Source of the DNA: Campylobacter geochelonis
GTDB taxonomy: Bacteria; Campylobacterota; Campylobacteria; Campylobacterales; Campylobacteraceae
Reading direction: 5' to 3'
NCBI RefSeq assembly: GCF_013201685.1
Contig: NZ_CP053844.1
Coordinates: 1,426,001-1,490,000 of the forward strand
DNA: 64,000 bases
Part shown: in pieces, positions 1 through 6,907 of the stretch
Layout of the letters: each line of letters begins with the position of its first letter
Position numbering within the stretch: position 1 is the stretch's first letter
The notes under the pieces: model-generated
Database searches by the model: none
Told to the model about the DNA's origin: nothing
Seen by the model: the letters and a program-made list of their open reading frames with translations, nothing else
Translations under genes and position numbers: made by a program

Positions 1-84
1 ATAATAATAGCATAAATTTTGATAGTCAATTTTTATTTACTATGTTGGTATAAAATTTGATATTTTATAAATCAAGGAGAAAAA

Positions 85-615
85 ATGAAATTAGCAGTTA
101 TGGTTGCAAGCCTTAGAAAAGACTCAGCAAATCGACAAATTTTTGAAAACTATCAAGAATTAGCAAAAGATAAATTTGAGTTTGAAGAGATAGAGATATC
201 AAATTTTCCATTTTATGATAGTGGAGTTGAGAATTTAGATATCGTTATAAAAGCAAATGAGCAAATAGCAAAATGCGATGGCGTGCTGTTTTTCTCGCCA
301 GAGTATAACTACTCGCTTCCAGCCGTGCTTAAAAATGCGCTTGATTGTATTTCAAGAGTTGAAAACCACGCTTTTGCTAAAAAACCAGCAGCCATCATCG
401 GAGCGAGTCCTAGCCCCATAGCTACGGCTAGAATGCAGTATCACTTAAGACAAATTGGAGTTTATTTGGATTTAAGATTTCTAAACAAACCCGAAGCTTT
501 AATCGGTGGCGTTTATGAAAAACTACAAGATAGAAAAATCACAGATGAGAGCCTAAAAGCCTTTTTAACAAGACACGCAGACGCCTTTTATAACTTTATA
601 AAAGAGTCAAAATGA
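85..615 (+). CDS. NAD(P)H-dependent FMN reductase family protein
   Basis: Small cytoplasmic flavoprotein of the NADPH-dependent FMN reductase family (flavodoxin-like fold), 176 aa, normal family length. The family passes electrons from NAD(P)H to FMN or to quinone-like substrates; the substrate here is unknown. The sequence shows an N-terminal beta strand followed by a phosphate-binding turn (ASLRKDSANRQI, residues 8-19) and the family signature SPEYNYSLPAVLKNALD from residue 71. A good ribosome binding site (AAGGAG) lies 6 bases before the ATG. The stop overlaps the start of the next gene by four bases, so the two are probably co-transcribed, although the second gene encodes a secreted protein and no functional link is evident. 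Confidence 0.88.
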   Translation: MKLAVMVASLRKDSANRQIFENYQELAKDKFEFEEIEISNFPFYDSGVENLDIVIKANEQIAKCDGVLFFSPEYNYSLPAVLKNALDCISRVENHAFAKKPAAIIGASPSPIATARMQYHLRQIGVYLDLRFLNKPEALIGGVYEKLQDRKITDESLKAFLTRHADAFYNFIKESK

Positions 616-1130
616 GACTTTTTCTCCTACTTTTTATAGCAGTTTTTGCCTTTGCCAAAGAGCCTCATCACATAAAGCTAGTTGATAACTTAGATAGAAA
701 AAGCGATGGATATTGCCTTGATGTGCTTGGTTCTGGAAGATATATAAGATATGATATGCCACTTCAAGGTCATAACTGTAAGCCCGGACTTTACGCGGAT
801 GAGGCGTTTGTTTTTGAAAATGAGCAGATTTACTCACCAGTTACTAACATGTGCGTTACTATAGCTGGGGTTAATAACTCTGTTTTAGACTACACGCCTT
901 TAGTTTTGCAACCTTGCTCGCTTGATAGCGCTTTTGTAAATGCTAAATTTATGCAAGCTTTCGAGTTTACAAAAAACCAAAAAATTAAACATAAATATAG
1001 CGATATGTGCCTTGAAATGGGCGAAAGCTCTGATAGCACGTTTTCAAAAGAGCATACATGGCGAACTCTTTATATGAAAAATTGCGATAAAGTTGATACT
1101 GCTCGCTCAACTTGGAAGTTTGATTCTTAA
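612..1130 (+). CDS. Secreted ricin-type beta-trefoil lectin-like protein
   Basis: 172-aa protein with a signal peptide (about residues 1-15, ending AFA) and a cysteine-paired beta-trefoil pattern. Segments such as GYCLDVLG, NMCVTIAG, DMCLEMGE and a final STWKF resemble ricin-B lectin repeats, as in the CdtA and CdtC subunits of cytolethal distending toxin. No cdtB or complete cdt operon lies nearby, so this looks like an orphan trefoil protein rather than a toxin subunit. It overlaps the flavin reductase by ATGA and runs directly into the following transporter gene. The fold assignment is by pattern; the ligand and role are unknown. Confidence 0.6.
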   Translation: MRLFLLLFIAVFAFAKEPHHIKLVDNLDRKSDGYCLDVLGSGRYIRYDMPLQGHNCKPGLYADEAFVFENEQIYSPVTNMCVTIAGVNNSVLDYTPLVLQPCSLDSAFVNAKFMQAFEFTKNQKIKHKYSDMCLEMGESSDSTFSKEHTWRTLYMKNCDKVDTARSTWKFDS

Positions 1131-1574
1131 ATGAAGCTACTTTTTATAATCACTGCTGTGGTTGCTGGTATGATGCTGCCTTTACAAGCTGTGCTAAACT
1201 CGGCACTTGGCGCAAGTATAAAACAACCACTTTTTGCAGCTTTTGCATCATTTCTTATAGGAACAATCACGCTTTTCATAGCACTTTTAATCATCAAATT
1301 TGACTTTTATAGCATCGTGCAAACCAAATCCGCACCACCAATCGTGTGGCTAGGTGGAGTTATAGGAGCTTTTTATGTTTGGATAGTTATAGTTGCAACG
1401 CCTATTTTAGGTGCTTCTTTAACATTTGCCACGCTTATTTTGGGGCAGATGTTGATATCTATAATGCTTGATCATTATGGCGTTTTTGGTTTGCCTGTTG
1501 TGGAGATTTCACTAAGTAGGATAGCTGGGGTTTTGTTGATACTTTTTGGTATTTTTTTGATAAAAAAGTTTTAA
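1131..1574 (+). CDS. YdcZ/DUF606 family small DMT-type membrane transporter
   Basis: 147-aa inner-membrane protein with four to five predicted membrane helices. The N-terminal pattern (GMMLPLQAVLNSALG) and the central GGVIGAFYVW segment are typical of the DUF606/YdcZ branch of the drug/metabolite transporter superfamily, whose members are half-size and probably pair. The ATG follows the previous stop directly, so it is the third gene of an apparent three-gene unit. The stop codon lies inside a perfect hairpin that also contains the stop of the convergent ABC-F gene. The substrate cannot be inferred. Confidence 0.8.
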   Translation: MKLLFIITAVVAGMMLPLQAVLNSALGASIKQPLFAAFASFLIGTITLFIALLIIKFDFYSIVQTKSAPPIVWLGGVIGAFYVWIVIVATPILGASLTFATLILGQMLISIMLDHYGVFGLPVVEISLSRIAGVLLILFGIFLIKKF

Positions 1575-1598
1575 ATTTAGGCTTTTTAGCCTAAATTT
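1573..1598. terminator. Bidirectional hairpin terminator overlapping two stop codons
   Basis: Perfect 11-bp inverted repeat (AAATTTAGGCT, four T, AGCCTAAATTT). It sits between two convergent genes, overlapping the stop codons of both, with A/T tracts on both sides, and could end transcription from either strand. Confidence 0.75.
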
Positions 1599-3520
1599 TC
1601 AGATATAGATAGCACTTCAAAATACTCATTTTCCATATTTTGTAAATCGCCCTTTTTCTCTTCAAGCTCTTCAAAAAGCTCTTGAAGCCCTATTTTTTGA
1701 TAGATTTCTGGATTTGATAGTGCGTGGTTTAGCTCTTTTATGCGCTTTTCTATGGCTTCGATTCTAGCTGGATACTCTTCTAGAATTTTGTTTTGTTTAT
1801 AGCTGAGTTTTTTGTTTTGAGTTTTCTCTTTTTGCTTTATTTCTTGCTCTTTTTCAGCCTCTTTTGCCAAATCTTCAAGCTCATCAATTTCATCTTCTAA
1901 CTCTAAATACTCACTGTATTCCATATAAGTTTGATTTATCTTGCTTCCTTCAAAAACCCAAAGCTTATTTGTTATCTTATCGACAAAGTATCTATCGTGA
2001 CTTACTATGATAACAGCTCCTTCAAAGCTCATCAAATACTCTTCTAAGATGTTGATTGTAGCGATATCAAGGTCGTTTGTCGGCTCATCTAAAATCAAGC
2101 AGTCATATTGCTGAGTAAAGAGTTTAGCCAACGCCAAGCGGTTTTTCTCTCCACCACTTAGCACGCTTACTGGCTTATCTAAATACTCTTTTGGAAAAAG
2201 AAAATTTTTAAGATACCCATAAACATGCATATAATGCCCTCTTACAGTGATATGATCTCCACCATTTGGGCAAAAAATCTCTATTAAACTCTTATCATCT
2301 GATATAGTACTTCTACTTTGATCAAAATAACCTATCTTTATATCGCCTTTTTTTAGCACACCACTATCTGGCTCAAGCTCGCCTAAAAGCACCTTTAAAA
2401 GCGTGCTTTTCCCACTTCCGTTTTTGCCTACTATGCCGATACGCTCACCTTGCAAAACCCTTGTGTTAAAACTATCAAAAAGCATTTTTCCGCCAAGACT
2501 TTTTGTTAAATTTTTACACTCAAAAAGCATTTTTTTGCGGTTTTGACTAAGCCCACCATGGTTAAAGCTAACATTTGCTCTCTCTAGCTCAAGTTTAACT
2601 TTTCTTATAATTCCTGGATTTTTCTTAGCCGCTTCTCTCATGGATAAAACGCGCTGTTTTCTTCCCTCATTTCGTTTTAAACGCGCCTTAACGCCACGCC
2701 TTAGCCACTCTTCTTCACTTTTTAGCTGTTTTAAAAGCGTTTCATGGCTTTTTGCAAGAGAAGATAAAATCTCTTGTTTTTTTATCAAATAACTCGCATA
2801 TCCACCATCAAAACTCCTAAGTGCGCCAGTATCTATCTCAACCGTTCTAGTAGCAAGTTTATCTATAAAATACCTATCGTGCGATATAAAAACGATAGTT
2901 TGTTTTGAGTTTAAAAGCATATCTTCAAGAAATTTAACCATATAAACATCAAGGTGGTTTGTCGGCTCATCAAGCAGCAAAATATCGGGCTTTTTAAGTA
3001 TCAAAGCTCCAAGCGCAACACGGCGAATTTCGCCTCCGCTTAGGCTGCAAACTGGGCGGTTTTCATACTCTTTTAGGTTAAAGTGTTCTATGACTCGTTC
3101 GATTTTATTTTCTATGTTCCAGCCATCTTTGCTTTCAATGAATTTTATCAAGTCGTTTTGCTTGCTTAAAAGTTCGCTGTTGTGGGGATCATCGGCTGTT
3201 AAATTTAGAGTTTTATGATACTCATCAATCGCATCAAATATATCCTTAAGTTGCGAATTTATCGCCTCTTTTACAGTGATGGTTTCATCAAATTTAGGAT
3301 TTTGCTCCAGCATTTGTATATTTATACCATTTTGGATGATGACTCGCCCCTCATCGGCTTCATAAACTCCAGATATGATTTTCATTAAAGTGGATTTTCC
3401 GCCACCGTTTTTACCGATGATGGCTATGCGTTCCTTTTCATCAATGCTGAAATTTACGCCATCTAAAACTAAATTTGCTCCAAATTTCTTGCTAACTTCT
3501 AGTAAATCTACAATTGCCAA
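1586..3520 (-). CDS. ABC-F family ATP-binding protein (Uup-like)
   Basis: Soluble protein with two ATP-binding cassettes and no membrane segments, the hallmark of ABC-F proteins, which act on ribosomes or DNA intermediates rather than in transport. Both Walker A loops (GKNGGGKST, GKNGSGKST), both LSGGE signatures and both Walker B segments ending in DEPT are present. A charged linker separates the halves, and a charged coiled-coil region follows the second cassette, as in Uup. The frame is open further upstream, but I place the start at a TTG at 3520: it has an AAGG site 6 bases upstream and gives the usual N terminus (AIVDLLEVSKKFG). This yields 644 aa. The extra 23 hydrophobic residues of the longer version are not family-like. 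Confidence 0.88.
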   Translation of the reverse strand: MAIVDLLEVSKKFGANLVLDGVNFSIDEKERIAIIGKNGGGKSTLMKIISGVYEADEGRVIIQNGINIQMLEQNPKFDETITVKEAINSQLKDIFDAIDEYHKTLNLTADDPHNSELLSKQNDLIKFIESKDGWNIENKIERVIEHFNLKEYENRPVCSLSGGEIRRVALGALILKKPDILLLDEPTNHLDVYMVKFLEDMLLNSKQTIVFISHDRYFIDKLATRTVEIDTGALRSFDGGYASYLIKKQEILSSLAKSHETLLKQLKSEEEWLRRGVKARLKRNEGRKQRVLSMREAAKKNPGIIRKVKLELERANVSFNHGGLSQNRKKMLFECKNLTKSLGGKMLFDSFNTRVLQGERIGIVGKNGSGKSTLLKVLLGELEPDSGVLKKGDIKIGYFDQSRSTISDDKSLIEIFCPNGGDHITVRGHYMHVYGYLKNFLFPKEYLDKPVSVLSGGEKNRLALAKLFTQQYDCLILDEPTNDLDIATINILEEYLMSFEGAVIIVSHDRYFVDKITNKLWVFEGSKINQTYMEYSEYLELEDEIDELEDLAKEAEKEQEIKQKEKTQNKKLSYKQNKILEEYPARIEAIEKRIKELNHALSNPEIYQKIGLQELFEELEEKKGDLQNMENEYFEVLSISENLG

Positions 3521-3589
3521 TTTAAACCTTAAATGAAAAATTTTATTATTATACAAAAAACTTAGTAAAAATATGATGAATTCAAACAA

Positions 3590-4070
3590 ATTTGGCTTGA
3601 GATGTTTAAATTATAAATAAATTTAGGCTTTTTATCATAATTATATTTTATAATTTTAGCATTATAATATTATTTTTAATAAAAATACTCGCGCGAATTT
3701 TATAAATTTGTTTATTAAAATTCTTTTGGTTTTTAAGATGATTTAAGTGCCACATACTATTTTTATGAGTAATTAAAACCTTTATAAATAAAATCTAGCT
3801 GAAATTTTAAATATTTAAAGCGTGATACTTTTAAAATTTACAAACCACAACTACACCAAATTTAGTAAAGATATAAATTTAAAATCAAAAATTATATCTT
3901 TAACTTAAATTTAGCATCAATTACAAAGATTAAATTTAGTAATAAATCAAAGCGAATTTAAAAAAATTTAAACAGATAAAATTTTATAAATTTATAGTAG
4001 CTTTAATAACGAAATTTAACATTTTAAAATGGTTTTAGCGGGGATTGATTTTACATTTTTCATAAAATTT
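3590..4070. other. AT-rich gene-free stretch before the repeat arrays
   Basis: No plausible gene on either strand. It is very AT-rich and holds a short GC-rich palindromic word (ATACTCGCGCGA, 3685-3696) that recurs at 33195. Otherwise nothing recognisable precedes the first tandem array. Confidence 0.6.
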
Positions 4071-4187
4071 GAGTTGTTTGAGTTGTTTGAGTTGTTTGAG
4101 TTGTTTGAGTTGTTTGAGTTGTTTGAGTTGTTTGAGTTGTTTGAGTTGTTTGAGTTGTTTGAGTTGTTTGAGTTGTTTGAGTTGTTT
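4071..4187. repeat. Tandem array 1: 13 perfect copies of a 9-bp unit
   Basis: Thirteen identical copies of GAGTTGTTT. Nine-base periodicity keeps any reading frame open, so open frames here (Thr-Thr-Gln on the minus strand) are a by-product and not evidence of a gene. The array is followed by AAAAATTTAATG, which only partly resembles the tail behind the other arrays. Confidence 0.97.
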
Positions 4188-4278
4188 GCAAAAATTTAAT
4201 GTATAAAATTAAATTTGGTTTAACATCAAAGCTAAAAAAAATATTATATTTTTCATATTTAATCAAAAATAATTTCTT

Positions 4279-4530
4279 GTGTGGCTTGTGTGGCTTGTGT
4301 GGCTTGTGTGGCTTGTGTGGCTTGTGTGGCTTGTGTGGCTTGTGTGGCTTGTGTGGCTTGTGTGGCTTGTGTGGCTTGTGTGGCTTGTGTGGCTTGTGTG
4401 GCTTGTGTGGCTTGTGTGGCTTGTGTGGCTTGTGTGGCTTGTGTGGCTTGTGTGGCTTGTGTGGCTTGTGTGGCTTGTGTGGCTTGTGTGGCTTGTGTGG
4501 CTTGTGTGGCTTGTGTGGCTTGTGTGGCTT
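4279..4530. repeat. Tandem array 2: 28 perfect copies of a 9-bp unit
   Basis: Twenty-eight identical copies of GTGTGGCTT, with a partial CTT before the first. No unit differs from the others, which points to recent expansion or strong homogenisation. It is open in three plus-strand frames only because the unit contains no stop. The conserved tail sequence follows directly. Confidence 0.97.
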
Positions 4531-4532
4531 TT

Positions 4533-4733
4533 AAAAATTTTTAGGTGGAAGCTTATTTAAGAAAAAAGAATTTATTAAGCTGTTTAATTAAATTCAACGC
4601 TAAAATAAAATATGGCTAAAATTAAAAAAATATTGACTATTTTAGCGATAAATTAAAAAAATTTAGTAGATTTATATAATCTGCTTCTTGCTGCTTCTAA
4701 AAATTTTCAGATGGAAGCTTGTATAACAAAAAA
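4533..4733 (+). repeat. Tail module, first copy (two tails with a mini-array between)
   Basis: Starts with the tail motif AAAAATTTTTAGGTGGAAGC then TTATTTAAGAAAAAAG (4533-4568), continues through about 110 bp of AT-rich sequence to a two-unit mini-array (CTGCTTCTTGCTGCTTCT, 4681-4698), then a diverged second tail (from 4699, containing CAGATGGAAGCTTGTATAA). The whole module aligns by eye with 6297-6503. Confidence 0.75.
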
Positions 4734-4782
4734 ATAGTTCAAGCTGGTAGCTTATTAAAATTTAAATACGATATTAAATTTA

Positions 4783-5551
4783 GGCTCAAGACAAGTTAAA
4801 AACTTTTAAAGGGGTTTTTAACTACTATGCTGTCGATGAAAAACAAATACATATACCGTTCCCGAATTTCTGAAAAGAAATTTTGTGAAATTCTCAAGTA
4901 TTTTTGCCTTGATTTAGAAGCTGTAAAGATAGCTAAAATTTGTAATACTTCTAGAAATTCTATCAATAAAATTCTAAAAGATATAAGAATTTTAATGGCA
5001 CAAGAATGCGAGAAAATTTCTAAATTTGATGGCGAGATAGAAATAGATGAAAGCTACTTTTTACTTCGCTTTGCTAGTAACTGTAAATAGAAGGAGCTAA
5101 AAGAGTAAGAGGCAAAAGAGGCATAGGTGCAGCTAATAAACAACTAGTATTTGGTATGTTAAAACAAGAATGGTAAGGTCTATACACAAGTAGTTAAAAA
5201 CTGCAGTGCAAGTGAGCTAGTGTCAATATTAAGAGAGTTTAGTGAGCTAAATGAGAGTATTATTTACTCTGATAGTTGCAGAGCTTATGATGGTTTAGTG
5301 GATTATGGAGCAAAAGCTCATTACCGTATAAAACACTGCAAAAATGAATTCGCTAATGGTAAAAATCACATAAATGGTATAGAGAATTTCTGGGGTTATG
5401 CAAAGCATAGGTTAAGTAAATTTAAAGGCATAAAAAAGATAATTTTATATTGCACTTAAAAGAGTGTGAATTTAGGTTTAATAACAGAGAAAACTTATAT
5501 CAAATTTTACTTAAATTGATAAGAGAAAATCCGCTTAACTTGTTTTGAGAC
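4783..5551 (+). mobile_element. IS1595-type insertion sequence, copy 1 (defective)
   Basis: 769-bp element bounded by imperfect 17-bp inverted ends (GGCTCAAGACAAGTTAA at the left; the complement of GTCTCAAAACAAGTTAA at the right). Flanks TAAATTTA and TAAATTAT match at six of eight bases, so a degraded 8-bp target duplication is possible but unproven. It contains one broken transposase gene and nothing else. The left end carries a 9-bp stem (4795-4803 with 4814-4822) just before the transposase start. Confidence 0.85.
4827..5548 (+). pseudogene. IS1595-family transposase, frameshifted (copy 1)
   Basis: An N-terminal helix-turn-helix region and the first catalytic motif (EIEIDESYF) are in frame from 4827. 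A 32-base interruption (5061-5092) then ends the frame at TAG. The rest continues in another frame (GAKRVRGKRGIGAANKQ), is shifted again near 5176 by an extra base, and resumes with YSDSCRAYDGL and NGIENFWGYAKHRL, which carry the remaining ISXO2-type catalytic motifs. Another shift follows near 5440. At least three lesions, so no active enzyme is expected. Confidence 0.88.
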
Positions 5552-5806
5552 TAAATTATATAAATTTGCTTAATATTCAAAGTAAGAGAATTTAGCCTAT
5601 AGACTAATTATCTAAATTTAATATACAATATCAGTTATCTTAAAATAAATCGATTTAAAATCTTTAAAATACTAAGTTTATATTATCAACTAAAATGAAA
5701 ATTGTTTTAAAATAAAAGTTTAAATTTTAGTAGCGAAGTAAGATATAAAATTTTGCAAGATGGTTCAAAGCAAAAAACTAAAGCTGTAAATTTTATAAAA
5801 ATTGTT
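5552..5806. other. AT-rich gene-free stretch between IS copy 1 and array 3
   Basis: No plausible gene and no recognisable signal. An open frame that starts at a TTG at 5753 and enters array 3 is discounted because the array cannot contain a stop in that frame. Confidence 0.6.
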
Positions 5807-6069
5807 GGTTTGGTTTTGTTGGTTTGGTTTTGTTGGTTTGGTTTTGTTGGTTTGGTTTTGTTGGTTTGGTTTTGTTGGTTTGGTTTTGTTGGTTTGGTTT
5901 TGTTGGTTTGGTTTTGTTGGTTTGGTTTTGTTGGTTTGGTTTTGTTGGTTTGGTTTTGTTGGTTTGGTTTTGTTGGTTTGGTTTTGTTGGTTTGGTTTTG
6001 TTGGTTTGGTTTTGTTGGTTTGGTTTTGTTGGTTTGGTTTTGTTGGTTTGGTTTTGTTGGTTTGGTTTT
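5807..6069. repeat. Tandem array 3: 18.8 perfect copies of a 14-bp unit
   Basis: Eighteen identical full copies of GGTTTGGTTTTGTT plus an 11-base partial copy. The plus strand holds only G and T. A 14-base unit is not a multiple of three, so copy-number change would shift any reading frame through it. The tail motif follows directly (AAAATTTTTAAGTGGAAAAC, then TATATAAG, to about 6105). Confidence 0.97.
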
Positions 6070-6296
6070 AAAATTTTTAAGTGGAAAACTATATAAGAAA
6101 AGAAGTTACAAGAGTTATAAAATTTTCGTTTAGAAATTTATATAACAAAATATTTAAAGCTTAAAATTAGTTTAATAAATTTAATGTAGTAACAAAAACT
6201 AGATAAAGTCGGAGCAAAAAATATCAGCTTTCAAAACAAGAAATCAAAAAATAATTTTGTAATTTTATTAAATTCTTGAAAAGTTGGTTGAGTTGT

Positions 6297-6503
6297 AAAT
6301 TTTTAGGTGGAAACTTATATAAGAAAAAAGAGTTTATTGAACTGTTTAATTAATTTTAATACAAAATAAAATACGGCTCAAATTAAAGTAGAAAAATATC
6401 GATTCTTTTAATAGTAAATCAAAAAATCGCTTTAGCAGTTTTATAAAATTTTTGATGTGGCTTGCGTGGCTTTTAAAAATTTTTAGACAAAACTTATAAA
6501 AAT
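6297..6503 (+). repeat. Tail module, second copy
   Basis: Preceded by a degenerate mini-array (AAGTTGGTTGAGTTG, about 6281-6296). It begins with tail AAATTTTTAGGTGGAAAC and TTATATAAGAAAAAAG (6297-6330), runs through an AT-rich middle similar to that of the first module, reaches a two-unit mini-array (GTGGCTTGCGTGGCTT, 6457-6472), and ends in another tail (AAAAATTTTTAGACAAAACT). The mini-array at 6457 resembles the unit of array 2, two kilobases away. Confidence 0.75.
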
Positions 6504-6765
6504 TTAGTTCTAATTGCTCTAAATTTCTTATAAATTCATACAAAAAGCTTTTAAAAATTTATTTGATAAGAAACCTGTTTTAGCTGTTTTTCAAATTTAT
6601 AAAATACTAAATTTGGCTCTTTTACACAATTTAGCTTTTTGCCAACAAACCATAAATTTAGACTAAATTTTAAACAAACACATAAATTTAAACTTTATTT
6701 ATAATCTAAATTTATTTAACCCAACTAAAAACTGAGCTAAATTTATAGTTTTAAACAGCGCAAAA
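6504..6765. other. AT-rich gene-free stretch after the repeat modules
   Basis: No gene recognised. Composition resembles the rest of the 3.6-6.9 kb region; nothing specific can be supported before the hairpin at 6766. Confidence 0.55.
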
Positions 6766-6797
6766 GCAAAAGCAGTGTTATCATCCACCGCTTTTGC
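6766..6797 (-). terminator. Hairpin downstream of the autotransporter gene
   Basis: Stem GCAAAAGCAGTG paired with CACCGCTTTTGC (one mismatch in 12), loop of 8 bases, about 110 bases past the autotransporter stop. The T-run is weak, so the terminator call is tentative. Confidence 0.5.
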
Positions 6798-6907
6798 AAT
6801 TTTATAGTTTATTTCAAAACGGTATAAAATATGCAACTTTTTTCAAAGTCGCAAAATAACGTTTTAAAGCACAATCAACCAAAGCACAAATCACAAGCTT
6901 AAAAAGC

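Noticed and set aside
4060-4560. Long open frames made of Thr-Thr-Gln, Cys-Gly-Leu, Trp-Leu-Val or Ala-Cys-Val repeats
   Set aside because: They exist only because 9-bp units without a stop keep frames open; starts and flanks show no coding features and several frames are open at once.
4071-6069. CRISPR array
   Set aside because: The repeats are head-to-tail with no spacers between units, and no cas gene is present.
5753-6133. 126-codon open frame through the 14-bp array
   Set aside because: Three overlapping frames are equally open, the start is a TTG without a ribosome site, and the composition is that of the repeat. A translated tail is kept only as a low-interest idea.
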